Shown: positions 8,044 through 19,836, counted from the stretch's first letter. The stretch is DNA of 64,000 nucleotides from Blattamonas nauphoetae (GCA_033064195.1 JARBJD010000336.1:1-64000), one strand, 5' to 3'. Numbers and translations are program-made. Notes: generated by a model not told the origin, from the letters alone.

Positions 8044-9753
8044 TTAATACAAACTAAAAAATTCCGAATTAGATTTTCATTCGTTGTTTTCTCAGTTCTG
8101 GATTTTGAGCTGGAATCGAGGATCAATGGGTTCGATCACTCATTTCTCACAAGTGATAGTTTCGTTCTGATTCTTCGCGTTTCGGAATCTCCTGAAGTTG
8201 GAGATCATGATCGTATGCTTCGTTTTTTGAAGATTCCGGACTTTTACAGAGTTAATGAGCGATTCACAACCGGGTGCAGATCTTTGCACATTTATGTATT
8301 CTTCATCATTTCACTCTCACTTTCATCTTATTTCAGCTCTGTTCTAACTATTTTTGGTTGAATTGTTACTTGTTTCTCATTCGTTACCATCTCATTTTTG
8401 GTCTCACTTCCGTCTTCATTTTCTCGTTGTTTACTGTTTTTAACCACTTCATTCATGGTTCTTTCAACTAAACTTTTTCTCTGTAAGTTCACACTAATTC
8501 TCGTTTACTGAGTTTTCCGGACTTTTGCAGAGATCCGCCATTCAACGGCTCACTTCATATCTCGGTATTTTTCCGTAATCTTCATCATATCACGTACATT
8601 TTTGAATCATTTTTGTTCTTTTTAAGAGAGAAAAACCGGAACACAAGCGACATTTTCACTATTGGTGTCACATTTCACGTCATTTTCACGTTCGTCAATT
8701 TCCCTCTCAGTTTCATACTTGCCCGTTTCATTGTTGGTTGTTTCGCTTTCTTTTACTCTGTTTTTGTGAAAAAGTTGATGAAAAGTTGACTAAAATGATG
8801 TGCTAGTGAAGTGAGAACGGCCCACAAAATGGAAGTGAATTGAGCAAAATGAAGAGGAATGGTGAAGAGATCAAATGTGAAATGGGGAGAGAAAGTGATG
8901 AAATGAAAGGGACTACAGTCGGTTTTGAAGTGACAAAAACGGTCAAAAGTTGAGAAGTGAAAACATGAAAAAGTGACTTTATGGGAGAACTATCCGACAA
9001 AATCTCCTCAAAATTTGAGCACACCTTACTCATACCGCGAGAAAGAAGGATTTGCAGTGAAAATCGGATCAAAAAATCTATAGTGTCAAAATGTTGGTGC
9101 AAATGTGTCGTCACAAGTGTGATCGAAGAACCAACAAAATGAAACTAAGGAAAAGCGCTATACGTCTCGCGTTGACTTATGTTCGTTAAAATGATGTAAT
9201 AACGGAGTAAATGAAGTGAAAGTAGTGAAATGTGAAAATTCATGAAAAAGTGTCCGAATGTAGAGGTGTCAAAAGTTTTCAGAGATGAATGACACAAAAA
9301 GACGCCAACTTGCGTTTTCACACCCAAAAACACCGTAAGACGACGAAAAGTGATCAAAAGGACATAGTCCCGAACGTCCATACCTTTTCTGAAAAAATCT
9401 CAAAAAACGCGAAAAAACCTCAATGGGTCGGATCAAACTTTTTTTTCAGAAAGTGCTTTTTATCGAAAATCCTACCTTTCAAAATGATTTCCGTCACAAT
9501 CAAACGTGTTTGAACACAATTTGAGCCATAAAGCGGTTCATAGTAGCAAAATCGGAACATCGACTTTTTTGGTCACTTTTTCGACCAAAGTTCGGTATGC
9601 AGTTCGACGAATTCTCAACCGATTTTCATCAGGATTGTCTTGATCGAGGACCGACAGTGTCCCCGAGATTTTAGAATTTTTTTCAGAATTTTTCGAAATG
9701 GTTATCATGTTGGATTTCAGTGATTTGTGGTCAAAAATAGATTTTCAGTATTT

Positions 9754-10347
9754 TCATGACCTTTCGTGGTACTTTCTCAAGTGAGGACGGTCTCCAAAAT
9801 ACAACCAATTGTCCAAGCGAACGTAATACTCATTCTTTGTTCGTAAATCACGATATTTGAATGGCTCAAGTACCTTTGTGTATGTTCCAATGAGTTCACA
9901 ATTCTCTTTTTTCAGTTCATTTTCAACAAACGATTGTGTGTAATGTTTTCGTTGACAATTATGAGCTCGATATCCTTTCATCCATTTCGAGGGAATCACT
10001 TTCCATTCAACTCCTTCGTACCGGTATGTGACAAGTGAATCAGCATACTTGTATTCAGAAATGAGTTCACAATTTTCGTTTTTCATTGACTCGAGAAACT
10101 TTGCTTTCGTGCAACAATTGGATACTTGAATGTATCTCTGGCGATTCGTGTGTGGTCTAGATCCTTTGACAAAACGCTGTAAGTACACTCGATAAATGTC
10201 ATCTGGTTTATCTTCGTGATAATATTCGAAAGTGCTCGATGTGAGATATGTTGTTCCTTGTCGATTGAGAGTTGGTGGAACTTTCATCTTCAAATTTTCT
10301 TTGTCCAAAATTTCCTGTAGTTGATTTGGTGTTAATACGCAACTCAT
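9754..10347 (-). CDS. TIR-borne protein with three 45-60 aa modules, 197 aa
   Basis: Contains three related modules: a diverged first one ending GSRPH, a second (ENCELISEYKYADSLVTYRY...GYRAH) and a third (ENCELIGTYTKVLEPFKYRD...GDRPH). The pattern (hydrophobic, NCELxxEY, beta hairpin, W, G.RPH) resembles the small zinc-ribbon-like repeats found next to homing endonucleases and in viral proteins, but the paired cysteines are absent. DNA binding is an inference. It is absent from the corresponding point of the copy B terminal repeat but related to the gene at 53114-53503. Start at 10347 (MSCVLTPNQ) follows a T-rich box; the upstream extension to 10437 is low-complexity. Confidence 0.65.
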   Translation of the reverse strand: MSCVLTPNQLQEILDKENLKMKVPPTLNRQGTTYLTSSTFEYYHEDKPDDIYRVYLQRFVKGSRPHTNRQRYIQVSNCCTKAKFLESMKNENCELISEYKYADSLVTYRYEGVEWKVIPSKWMKGYRAHNCQRKHYTQSFVENELKKENCELIGTYTKVLEPFKYRDLRTKNEYYVRLDNWLYFGDRPHLRKYHERS

Positions 10348-10607
10348 TTTATCCAAATTAAAAAATTGAATAAAAAAAGAAATCGAATTTGTTTTTGGAA
10401 AGTACTCAAAAAAAGCTTCAAAAAGGACACTTTTCACGAGGTCCTTTTTTGGCCATTATTTTCAAATTTAGGGCACTTTTTTGATGTCATCAAAATGTCA
10501 TAAATTCCTTTTAATACAAGGTTCAAAATTGGTCAATCGGCGTTGACTTTTAGTTTTGATTTCAAAGACTTTTTCAGATTGGTTCTCTATTCGCTTCTAT
10601 AACTACT

Positions 10608-11490
10608 GATCGCCACAATCACTCGACAAAAAATGTCTGAACTTTATTAAAACAAAACGAACGAGACACCTGAGTATATGGAGGGAAAAGGAGAAACTGA
10701 GCGGCTGGCCGGACAAATCATATGAACAAAAATATGCGACTTGATCAGAGCTTAATGCGATATAGTCGGATGGCTTGATGCCATGTAATCAACCCTGTGT
10801 TCCGATTGGGGTTGGAACAGAATCTCTTCATAGTAGTGTCAATAATCCACGACATGTCAATAATCCACGATCTGTTAAGGATAAATCACAATTGGTCTAA
10901 CTAAGAAAAAAATAAAATTTTTTAGATTTATTTGACGACAAAAATTTGTGAGTGCCTCATATCGCCCAATAGGAAAATACACACATTTTTTGAAACTTTT
11001 TCTGGTCATTTCTCCACGACCAGAGGTCCGTTTTGGACCGAAGAAAAAGCGTTTTATTGTGTATATATCGATCAACGACACTCCAAAAAAATAAAACAAA
11101 TTTCCCATGAAACTTTTCTGGGCGAAAAACAGCGTTTTTTCTCATCGTCCCAGAGACCCACAATTTTTTCTTGAAATTTTTTTCAAAATTTTTGTTTCAC
11201 CAAATAAACGATTCTACAAAAAATTTCATCAAAATCGGTTCACAGGTTGTGAAGATATTGCCGAAACACTTTTTTTTCTAAGGCAAAAAGGGGTATTTTG
11301 AGGTTTTCTCGGAATAGAGTCGAGATATAATTCTAAAATTTTAGTTTTTTCTTAGTTGGTCCATTATGGCCCTACACCGAACAGAGCGTGGATTATTGAT
11401 TTTCTTGGATTATTGACACTACTATCAAATACTCGACAGAATAGCTCACCGATACACACACATCTTCATAACATCGCCTAACCGACAAAC
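10608..11490 (+). other. Host flank with small SPRY-gene remnant split by a MITE
   Basis: 10790-10830 and 11425-11450 together resemble the SPRY-gene stretch at 20150-20200 (GTTGGAAC.GAATCTCT). The remnant is interrupted by the MITE at 10831-11424. The rest shows no coding signal. Confidence 0.5.
10831..11424. mobile_element. 594-bp MITE flanked by TCA
   Basis: Terminal inverted repeats TAGTAGTGTCAATAATCC; both ends are followed by related inner repeats and an AACTAAGAAAAAAATAAAAT block. It is flanked by TCA on each side (10828-10830 and 11425-11427), and removing it with one TCA gives a continuous SPRY-like stretch. A related element at 30786-31385 is also flanked by TCA. No coding capacity. 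The superfamily is uncertain because a 3 bp duplication fits several groups. Confidence 0.75.
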
Positions 11491-12420
11491 CGAAGACTCC
11501 ACTCTCCTCAAATGATGCAGAGGATGCACACAAAACGGGCCAAAACACGCAAACACGCGAAAGTCAACTCTTCGGACAGACATGACTTCTAAAATCAGCT
11601 TTCAAAATGAAGCTTGATGCATGTGCCTCGCGGATCATCAATGGAAATTGTGACGGAAATACCATTGAAAGGAAGGAACCATTGGAATGGCTGAATTGTG
11701 AAGCACTATCTCGATTCTTTCTGTTCATAATCACATCATTCGATTATTTCGAGTTCAAGACATACTTGCGCTGTATTGATCAATTTTTGTTCTTTCGCGT
11801 GAGACATACTCTGCTTCTGTGGATTCAAGAAGTCATAGAGTCAACAAATGACATGAAGTTGGATCTGATGGGCAGGATCATTACTGTTGTCCAACGCTCA
11901 GACTCTATGAAACTCCGTCCAACTTTCGTTGATCTTAGCCTCCATTGTGTGTCGTCTGTCGATTTGGAGAGACTGATCAACCACTCCCCATCGACGCATT
12001 CAAACTCACTGGAAAAATCATCTTTGGTGTTCTCGACTCATCCACACCTGTCCCCAATTTGGGTGAACTCCTTGGATGGGATGTTAAGGGTGTGTTTCAC
12101 TCTTTTTCACCTCTCCAGATTCTGTCGCGTTTGATTCATCGATAGGGAATCTCTGGCGCAACACGCCATTCACCTGACGCACACCTCAATTTGAATCCTG
12201 CCACTCCTATTTGAAAGAAGAGGATTGTGTGCGGATGGAGGTGGACATGGACTCGAATCCTCGAACAGTCCGATTCTTCGTGAATGGCGAAAGTGGACGC
12301 TTGTTAGTGACTGGCCTTCCCTCATCTGTCAGAATCGGAGTTTACCTTTTTGTATTCGTTCTCTTCTCAGTTCACCGTTTATGGCCGAGGAACATCTTTC
12401 AGAATCGACAGAATGGTGCA
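11490..12420 (+). repeat. Segmental duplication shared with 62735-63931
   Basis: From the GACTCCACTCTCCTCAAATG motif to the SPRY exons the two loci are collinear with roughly 10 percent difference. The 62-64 kb copy has an extra stretch of about 250 bp (63250-63530). The duplication covers the 3' part of a SPRY-domain gene plus upstream sequence. Confidence 0.65.
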
Positions 12421-12475
12421 ACAAGAAAGACCAACGCCAATTGCACCAGAAATGAAAGAAATCAAGTGGGAATGA
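11980..12475 (+). pseudogene. 3' exons of a SPRY-domain gene, with two tiny introns
   Basis: Reading resumes as ...KLTGKIIFGVLDSSTPVPN and LGELLGWDVK, an intron at 12090-12118 (29 nt, GT-AG), DSVAFDSSIGNLWRNTPFT, an in-frame TGA, then CVRMEVDMDSNPRTVRFFVN, a second intron at 12340-12370 (31 nt), FTVYGRGTSFRIDRMVQ and the stop at 12475. Family knowledge: this is the second half of a SPRY domain. The TGA (about 12172) is CGA in the sister copy near 63700, so this copy looks like a young pseudogene. The 5' part of the gene could not be traced convincingly. Confidence 0.65.
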
Positions 12476-14547
12476 CACTAGAACACATTCTCATCCAATC
12501 CAAGGAGCCCATCTGACATTTGTGCATGAATGACTCCATTGTCGATGCCTATCGCAAGATCACAACATTCTCCAACTTCATCGTTCACGCTGTACAATCC
12601 TGACGCTCTCCATCGTTCCCCACACTCTCTCAGCTCTCCGTTTTTCAAGGTGATGCACCAATGATCTGTTCGCCTGATGCAGCATATGTGAATACAATGA
12701 CAAGAATGTCGAACGTGAAATTCAGGCCGACGAAGGACATCGTACTGATCAGCCCACGCATCAGCCCAACATCATTTCGGTAGATTGGTTCCCGACACTG
12801 CGTTTGCATGAAGCACATTTTTCAGCTCTCCCGACAAAATGACACATCGACAACTTATCGCTCCAAGTCCCTCCGCATCGCCGATCGGAGATGATTGTAT
12901 GCTGGTCCATCGCCAAGACAACATTCACAGCACGTTCCTTGTTGGACTTGTTCTCCATTTCTGCGACAAAGCCAAAACAGACGGCGGAATTGTTGTCGAT
13001 GCTTGAAGTCGGTGAAGATGTGCATGCTTCATCCAGACGAAGTGGAACATGCAACAATGAATGAAAAAGTTGGGATGGCCCGAATCAGTCCTCGCAAATG
13101 CGGAAAAGAAAACTTGGACGATCGACAAAAACAGATCCTGAACATACTAGACACAACCTTTTTCGAGCCCTTTCGACCATTTTTGTGTTTCCGGGACAGC
13201 TGAGGGTCCGATTCGTGAATCAATCCCGTCCGTCTCACACCCTCCGAGCGACTCTGCCTCCCTTCGGAACCTCTCTCGCTTCCTCTCCCTCTGCCGTCTC
13301 ATTCGGACTGTTGACAACGTTTTCTGAAAGAAGGGGTTGTTGTATCGCCCATCTTCAATCTCTCGTGATGCTTACACCTCATCGTGTCCAGAGTCAGATT
13401 CAAGAGACTTCTTCCCCAGAAATCGGCCCACAAGGATCTCAGTCGGCCCGCATACTCAAACTATCCAGGCTTGGTATCGTTATGGTCAGACTTGTGAGTC
13501 TGATCAGAGTGATCTCAGCTTTTTCGATCACAAGAAATTTCCACCGTGTAAATCCGACTCATTTTTTGGAAAATAACCTAAAAAGTCAATGTTTGAAGTG
13601 TATTTAAAAGAAAAAAGAGTTTCTATATATCGATCGTCAGATTCCCAAAAGTCGATTGGAGACAGAGAGGAAGATGCTGTGTGCCTGCTATCGTCTCAGA
13701 TACCGTCTCTTAAATCGTCTATCCCTCATCTTTTCCTGTTTTCCACGATGAAATCAGTTCACAACACTTCATACCAGTCTTCCGGATTTACTCATTCCAT
13801 AGAACAATTCAGATGGCCAACTGATCAACAGCGAACTTCATCTACTCCTAAATAGATTTTCTGCAACAGATAGCATACTCGAACGGGATAATACGCTTTG
13901 ATAGAATTGAAGGACAGAACCGTCGATCCGTCCGCTCTCACTTTCTTATGAAGACGACAACAGCTCCTCATCATCACTGCGCCACTCGAAGCCAGTCCGG
14001 CTAAATAGGGGAAGTTTGACGGAACGGACACCGCCCTCTACTTTTCGAATAAACTCAGGTGTTCGTTCTCGACTGAAGATCAGCTTCGAAATGGATCAGC
14101 CGGTGATTTCAGCTGTTGCCCGGAGAAATATGACATCAGATCCGGTCATTCCACCAACTACTAGTTTCCAACTCGTCCGCCAGATCTCCCCCACGCACTC
14201 TTTTCATTCCTCACCGACCATCTCATTCCACTTTACAACGAACTATGTCCACGCAGGCCTCTCAAGCACGTTCATTTCAGACATAATCAGCAATGTTTGG
14301 AATACAGCGAAATACCGCGTCATCCACGCCACAAATGAACAAAAGAACACCACAGCGACTCTCAAATCGAATAAAATTGATGACGACGGAAGGAACATGT
14401 CGACTCGTTTGAGAAAGAGATCTTTGAAATGAAGGGATGTCTAACTAACTCAGGAATCGCACCAGCACTCTCACCTCGTCTCTCCCTCGCACGAACAAAA
14501 GAGAGTCATCTTCCATCAGATTCCGAAGACGACATGATGTCGATGAA
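12476..14547. other. Host intergenic or decayed region
   Basis: No gene is supported. Open stretches exist (12761-13057 minus; 13337-13576 plus, which reads PESDSRDFFPRNRPTRISVG; 14016-14432 plus) but none has a recognisable domain or a credible intron structure. 14540-14547 is TCGATGAA, one half of the target duplication of the transposon that follows. Confidence 0.4.
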
Positions 14548-14724
14548 TTACCCTGAGCTTTTGCGCAATTTTGTCATTTTTCAGCACACACACTGTTCAG
14601 AAACGGAACACGTCACATATGTCTCTATTTCGATACTAGATGGATTAACTTGTTGAAATCAGATCAAACTGTTAAGTAGAACCTCATCTAATGTGTGAAT
14701 CTAAGTCTGGATTGATCAACCCAT

Positions 14725-15087
14725 TTGTGTGAAAATTTTTGAAAACTTGGGAGCGTACCCCAGCTCGTAAAAACGAAGTATCTCAGTTTTTTTGTGAACT
14801 TCGTGAATGAGGAGGACTCTGACTACATAAATCTGTGATTTTTTTCGGATAGATCATAGTTCAACATTTTGTTCCTTTTTATTCAGAATAAATCCACCGA
14901 TCGCTCAATATAATGACTAGAGAGTGAGAAAATGAGAAGAGAAAAAAGCGCGGTATTTCCTCTAGAGGCACCAAATCAAATCATCAACCACAGGATGACG
15001 CTCATTCACAACTAATTATCCACCAGACGAAAGTTTTTTATGAGTGGTACGGGGGCTTGCTGTAACAAGTTTTCAAAAATTTTCTCA
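14725..15087. mobile_element. 363-bp MITE inside TTACCCTGAGC copy 1
   Basis: Inverted ends share GAAAATTTTTGAAAACTTG (left) and its complement (right). It is absent from copy 2, where CCCATATTACG is continuous, so the insertion is recent relative to the split of the two copies. Flanking CAT may be a 3 bp duplication. No coding sequence. Confidence 0.7.
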
Positions 15088-15770
15088 CATATTACGTTCC
15101 AATTCAACCGGAAGGATAAACCTGGTCAACCGTCGTGATTGTACAATGGAAAAATGACAGAAGAATGCAACATGAAATCTATATTGGAGACGAGATGGTC
15201 CTGTGAAAATAATAGTGGCTCTAAATGAAATGGATATCCTTAAAGTGAATGTTCTCGTCTCTCACACATTCTGTTCAACTTTCAGTACTTGACTATCTTC
15301 TCTGACTACATTGTGGAGTGGTTTGTGCAGTCGAGGCCAGTTGCTCTTGCGTATCATTCGGGAAGGACGATGAGAACTTGGTTGTTGGGGTAGAGGAGGA
15401 TCGAGCGAGAGGAGAGGGTATTCATTTTGAAAAGCGAATGCGGCTTGTTCAGTTCCTTCTCGCCTTCTTTCTCAGCTTCCACTCGAACACTGAATCATTG
15501 GTGCGCAATTCCTGTTCTATCAGGAGTTGGCACTGTCTTCCGATCCGCTGAGGGATTCTTCCCATAGAGTTGTTGCCTGCAATCAGCGAAACGGAAGGCG
15601 AACGACGAGCCACAGCTCAGTTGCGGACGAGGAGATGAACAGCCCCAACGGTGATAGGAAGGCGAACCTGCACAGCGCTATGATGTCGGCCTGCTGCGGT
15701 GCACGGATTGGTAGGATCGTCGCGACTGATTGATTTGCATTCAATTTCTGCCGTTTTGCCATTGCGATTG

Positions 15771-16724
15771 TCATCTCCAGTGGCTGAAACGAAAAGCGTC
15801 TGTCTTGAGAAATACCATTGAAGAACGAAATTGTTTAGATCCTCTATTTGTTTCTGTTTTGACATGGAAGCGTCTATTGCCCTTTTTGTTGTCTTTGAAG
15901 CTGAATCTGCAGTGGGAACGGATGTGAACCGGCACAACATCTGGACACGCAAAATGAAGGTCTGAACCTTTGCATGCTGCTCCTCCTGTGAATGTCAGCG
16001 CTTGCAGTTGGTAGTTTGTCATATCTCCTTCGATGTTAAGAAGAACCGCAGATTGGAAGAGATCGTCAGGATTTTGGAGAGTGATCGAGGTGAACACGCA
16101 AGTGTCGATTAAGATCTGAAGATTCCCTTGCAGTGAGACGTTTATGACAAGATTGTGTGTGCAGGTTGATGGAAGTGACGAGAAATCACATTTGGTGACT
16201 TTGAGTGTGCCCCTCTGAATAACGGTGAACCTGGACTTGATCACGTTGACTGAATGAGTAAAATTGCATCCTGCGAGAGTCAGCGACCCCTTTCCGTTCA
16301 GATTGAAGATTGTTAACTGAAGTCCGGCCTCTCCGCCTTTGAGTGAGAACGCGATTAATATCATGGCCAATTGACCAGATGTCACCGAGAAAGATGTTCT
16401 TCGATTGGCTGGCTTTGACAGTTTGATTATGGTGTTTGTCATTCCACTGCCTGTGATAACAAGCTTGCGGGATGTGACGTCAAACCCTTCTTCTGTTTGG
16501 GATACATCAAAAGTCCCTTCTTCAACAGCAATTTTAGCATCTTTGTTTGAGTTACTGGACATGTAGGTCAACGTGTGGCATTTGGGGTTGTTTGAGCACA
16601 GAGGGCTGTCCAATCCATTGACTGTGATGACAAGATTGTCAAGGGTGTGGTTGGCGCTCTGTCCTGAGATAACACGAGTAGAGGAGAGGTTCACCACGGC
16701 TCCATTCCCATATGGACAGTTTGG
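15771..16724 (-). pseudogene. Captured host beta-helix-like gene fragment (copy 1)
   Basis: An exon of about 318 codons begins after a splice acceptor at 16725 (CTGAAG) and reads PNCPYGNGAVVNLSSTRVIS..., with repeating short beta-strand turns (LTLAGCNFTHSV, LKVTKCDFSSLP, TCVFTSITL) as in right-handed parallel beta-helix proteins. A continuation in another frame (VSATGDDNRNGKTAEIECKS, 15617-15820) suggests a frame change near the end. The same sequence is present residue for residue in copy 2. It is host-type sequence hitch-hiking in a transposon. Confidence 0.65.
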
Positions 16725-16849
16725 CTTCAGGGACAGCAAAGACAGAGTAAAAGAATCGACATCACGAGGAAAAGGAAAAGAGAGGAAGATATGAGGGGAA
16801 TCAGAAGGAGAGAGAGGATGATAATTCAAGAAGATAAATGAGATGAAAG

Positions 16850-17450
16850 TAAAGGGAGGAACATACCGTTTGTGCTCTTCGGCATTACATTGTCCGATCA
16901 GGACAGCCCGTTTGAACGGAGTCATTTCTAAAGGTACCTATTGCTCAATAAGTCTTCAAAAGGGAAAAACAATAAAGATTGAGGCAAACAAAGAGAGATA
17001 CACACGACGTGCGTGAGTATACAATCCACTGTCCGATCAGGACAACAGGTTAGATCAGAGTCTTTTACTCCGTATCGACTGGTAATTAGGTCTTAAAAAT
17101 AGAGAAGAAACAATAAATGGAGATGTAAACAGAGAGGGAAGCATACGGTGTGCGCTCTTCAGCATGACCCTGCCCGATCGTGACGGCCAGAATGATCATT
17201 CACTTTGCTTTTTCAATCTATCAATAATTAAGTCCTAACTTCGAAAAACAATAAAGAGGGAGAGAAAAGAGAGGGCGACGTACGGTGAGATCATTTCAGC
17301 ATTTGATTTACCGATCGTGTCTGGCAGACTGATCCAACTCATTCCAGATTCCATCCATCTTTAATGATGTTCTAAATCAGTGGACAGTCCATAAAAGAGA
17401 GGTAAACGAGAGGGGACATACCATTCCGACACAACAATGTTCCCCGTTAC
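16850..17450 (-). repeat. Tandem exon-intron units of captured gene (copy 1)
   Basis: Five degenerate units of about 137-145 bp, each with a short block around TGTCCGATCAGGACA or a diverged form followed by a GTATG/GTACG donor-like site and a T/C-rich tract ending in AG (read on the minus strand). They look like serially duplicated small exons with their introns. The mirror copy is at 23920-24530. Confidence 0.55.
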
Positions 17451-18033
17451 GGTCACAATCTATGAGTGAGAGATGAGATATAGAGCAAAAAGGAGAAGAA
17501 GGATGAGAGAGAGAAGAGAAAACACCCTAGCTTTTGATTAATCTTTTCAGAAGTCATTGTGTTGGATGTTGTGTTTGTGGTGGTTTGTGCATGTTGTTCG
17601 ATCTTGTGCACTTTGGGCCCATCATTTCTGAAATTCAGCACAGAGTCTGGAGGATGATCTAATCCATGAATAACTAGGCTCAATCGAGTGAAACAAATCT
17701 CAAATTCACAAATCAGAAGATATCACATGAAAACAATGTCCAACAGTTTGTTAACCTTGTCTCTTTTCACGACGATGGAGGGAATTGATGATAGGAACGG
17801 ATCCGATGAATAGTTGGGGATGAAGAGATAAACTGACAAAATGACATTCTATATATCGAAATAGAGGAAATTTTCAGTTAAAGATCACGGGGAAAAGTCT
17901 CTAAAGTTTCAATAATCGGAGTAACTTTTTTGGACCCTTTTTTTTGGAATCAAGAAAGTGTGAATGTTGTGCTGACGCACTTTTTGTCCAGCACACACTG
18001 TTCAGGGTGTGTTTGCACATTTGCTCAGGGTAA

Positions 18034-19836
18034 CAGATCAGGTACACCACTTCACCTTATCGTTTCATTTCACAACTATTTCATTTCAATTCTCTTTTTT
18101 TCTCAAAACAATGTAGAACACAGAACTAAAAATGTTTGATCGTCAAGATAAAAATAAACTCTCAGATCTGGTACATGAATGTGTTTTATCACTTCAAACC
18201 TTGTTTCACTTCACAATTTTGATCTCATTATTGACAATTTTGCTCTAATCTTTCATAAAACACACTGGTGTACCAACGAAACTCAATCTGAAATGATCGG
18301 TGAGATCTGGTATATGAATGTGTTTTATCTTTTAGTTTTCACTTCAATCACTCTTTTTTTCTCTTTGTTTGTGAAATTTTGACGAACCCGTTCATAAAGT
18401 GAAGTGGTGTACCAACGAAACACGAAGAACCAAGATCGTGTAGATCTGGTACGTCATTTCACCGTATCGTTTCATTCTCACTTCATTTACATTTTAGTAC
18501 TCTAATTTTGTGAAATTTAGATGAAGATGTTCATCAAACTCAATACTTTCCCACAATTTTCACTTTTTCCATTTCACCATTCACTATCATACTTGCCCAC
18601 TTCATTGTTGCTTCTTTCACTCTCTTTGGTCTAATTAGGTGAAAAAATGATGAAAAATGAAGTATTGTGATGTGCTCGTGAGGTGTGAACGACGGAAAAA
18701 TGGGTTGTAAAATGAGGGAATGAAGAGGAGAGTTGAATACCTGAAATGTGAAACGTGGAAAGTGAAATGAGAGATGAAAGGGGTTGAAGTGGTTTAAGCT
18801 TAGACAAACGGTATGATGGAAAACACATAAAACCAACATTATGAAAAAGGAGCGAACCAAAACGTTAGCAAATTCAAGAGAACCCTTCTCGGAAGGTCCA
18901 AAGAACCTCCGGTGGGTGAAAACGCGAGCAAAAAGTTTGAAGTGATCAAAAGTGTGAAAATGAGGTGCAAAAAGGTGCGTGCAAAAAGACGACTATGAAG
19001 GTGAGGTGATCGGGAACCTAGGAAAAGCGTCGGAAGGACGCAAATGTGAAGATTTTGAAAAATCTAACGTAAAAACGAAAACTGACGAAAAAGTGGTGAA
19101 AGATGACGTGAAAAGTGAGGTTGAAAAGTGTCACCAAAAGGCGACTCCGAGCGAAATGAAGTGTAAAAACGTAAAAAGGAGGAAAAAGTGATCCTAAAAG
19201 TGATGTCCTGAAAGCGCATACATTTTTTAAAAATCGGAGAAACTCGAAAATGGAATGTGGGTTGATCAAGAAAATCCCGATCCGGCCTTGATCTAACCAA
19301 AAATTCCAAAAGTGGTTTTATCGCGAATTTCACCTTCTGAAATCGATTTTGTAATTTTAGAAGGTGTTTGAGGTGTGTTTGAGCCATATAGCAGCAGTTT
19401 TAAGCAAGTTCTGAAAATCAACTTTTTCGACCTTTTTTCGACCACAGTTCGGTACGTAGCTCCACGAATTCTCAACCGATTTTCATCGGGATTGTTTTGA
19501 TCGATGACTCACATCGTCCCCGACATTTTAGAATTGTTTTCGATTTTTTCGAAGTGGTTCTCAGAGTTGGATTCACTTTGTTCGAGTTCAAAAGTGAAAA
19601 ACATCGAAAAGTGACAACATTTTTGGAATATGACAAAAATTTGCTTCAGAATTGACGCTTAAAATGATGTCAAAATATTGGACATATTTTTGGAATTTAG
19701 GTCAAATATTGGCATCATTGAAATGGCCTAAATTCCTTTTAATACAAGATTTAGAAATGGTCAATCGGAATTGACTTTTCGTTTCTGATTTCAACGACTA
19801 TTTCAATCTGGTTCCCAAATCGTCTACTATACTACT
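18034..19836. repeat. Displaced outer part of the left TIR of Polinton B
   Basis: Nearly identical to 57781-59931 (minus the 324 bp MITE there) in direct orientation. It ends in ATACTACT at 19836, followed by GCGAAA (19837-19842), the complement of the TTTCGC that follows the right end. The K/E-rich open frame at 18979-19191 is not conserved in the right copy and is not called a gene. Differences from the right copy are mainly homopolymers one base shorter here. Confidence 0.85.

Larger units (their letters stand above)
1..10607. mobile_element. Polinton/Maverick copy A, partial (one end)
   Basis: This is one end of a Polinton; the rest lies left of the window. Seen: packaging ATPase (minus strand), six or seven virion-type genes on the plus strand, a minus-strand fibre gene, then a long terminal region ending in AACTACT at 10607. 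Polintons characteristically end in ACT, and copy B ends the same way (TACTACT). The candidate 6 bp target duplication is GATCGC at 10608-10613, which cannot be tested because the other end is outside. Gene order is the mirror image of copy B. Visible genes are largely open, so this part looks close to whole. The capsid region is very similar to copy B while the terminal repeat is clearly more diverged, so A and B are different subfamilies or mosaics. Confidence 0.85.
7910..10607. repeat. Terminal inverted repeat of Polinton copy A (one arm)
   Basis: About 2.7 kb from the inner edge near the fibre gene to ACTACT at 10607. It aligns with the copy B terminal repeat in many stretches (for example the region around 8760-9720 with 18600-19600, and 10500-10607 with 19730-19836) but is much more diverged than the genes. 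Apart from the gene at 9754-10347 it holds no convincing coding sequence: it is an AT-rich, homopolymer-rich tract. Confidence 0.7.
14548..18033. mobile_element. TTACCCTGAGC transposon, copy 1 (3486 bp), carries host-like gene
   Basis: Ends are TTACCCTGAGC and its complement GCTCAGGGTAA. It is over 99 percent alike in the shared reading frames to copy 2 at 23350-26475, in opposite orientation. Direct flanks do not match, but its left flank TCGATGAA matches the complement of the left flank of copy 2, which reveals an 8 bp target duplication and an inversion between the two copies. No transposase is visible, so it is non-autonomous. Most of the interior is a beta-helix-like gene fragment with introns (minus strand). 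An 8 bp duplication fits hAT, P or Merlin groups; the ends do not decide. Confidence 0.85.

Noticed and set aside
15617-15952. Minus-strand frame overlapping the captured gene and its mirror at 25436-25771
   Set aside because: Most of it is a shifted reading of the beta-helix-like exon; only the VSATGDDNRNGK part may be real continuation.
18979-19191. Lys/Glu-rich 70-codon frame in the TIR
   Set aside because: It is not open in the sister TIR, has no start context, and lies in homopolymer-rich non-coding repeat.
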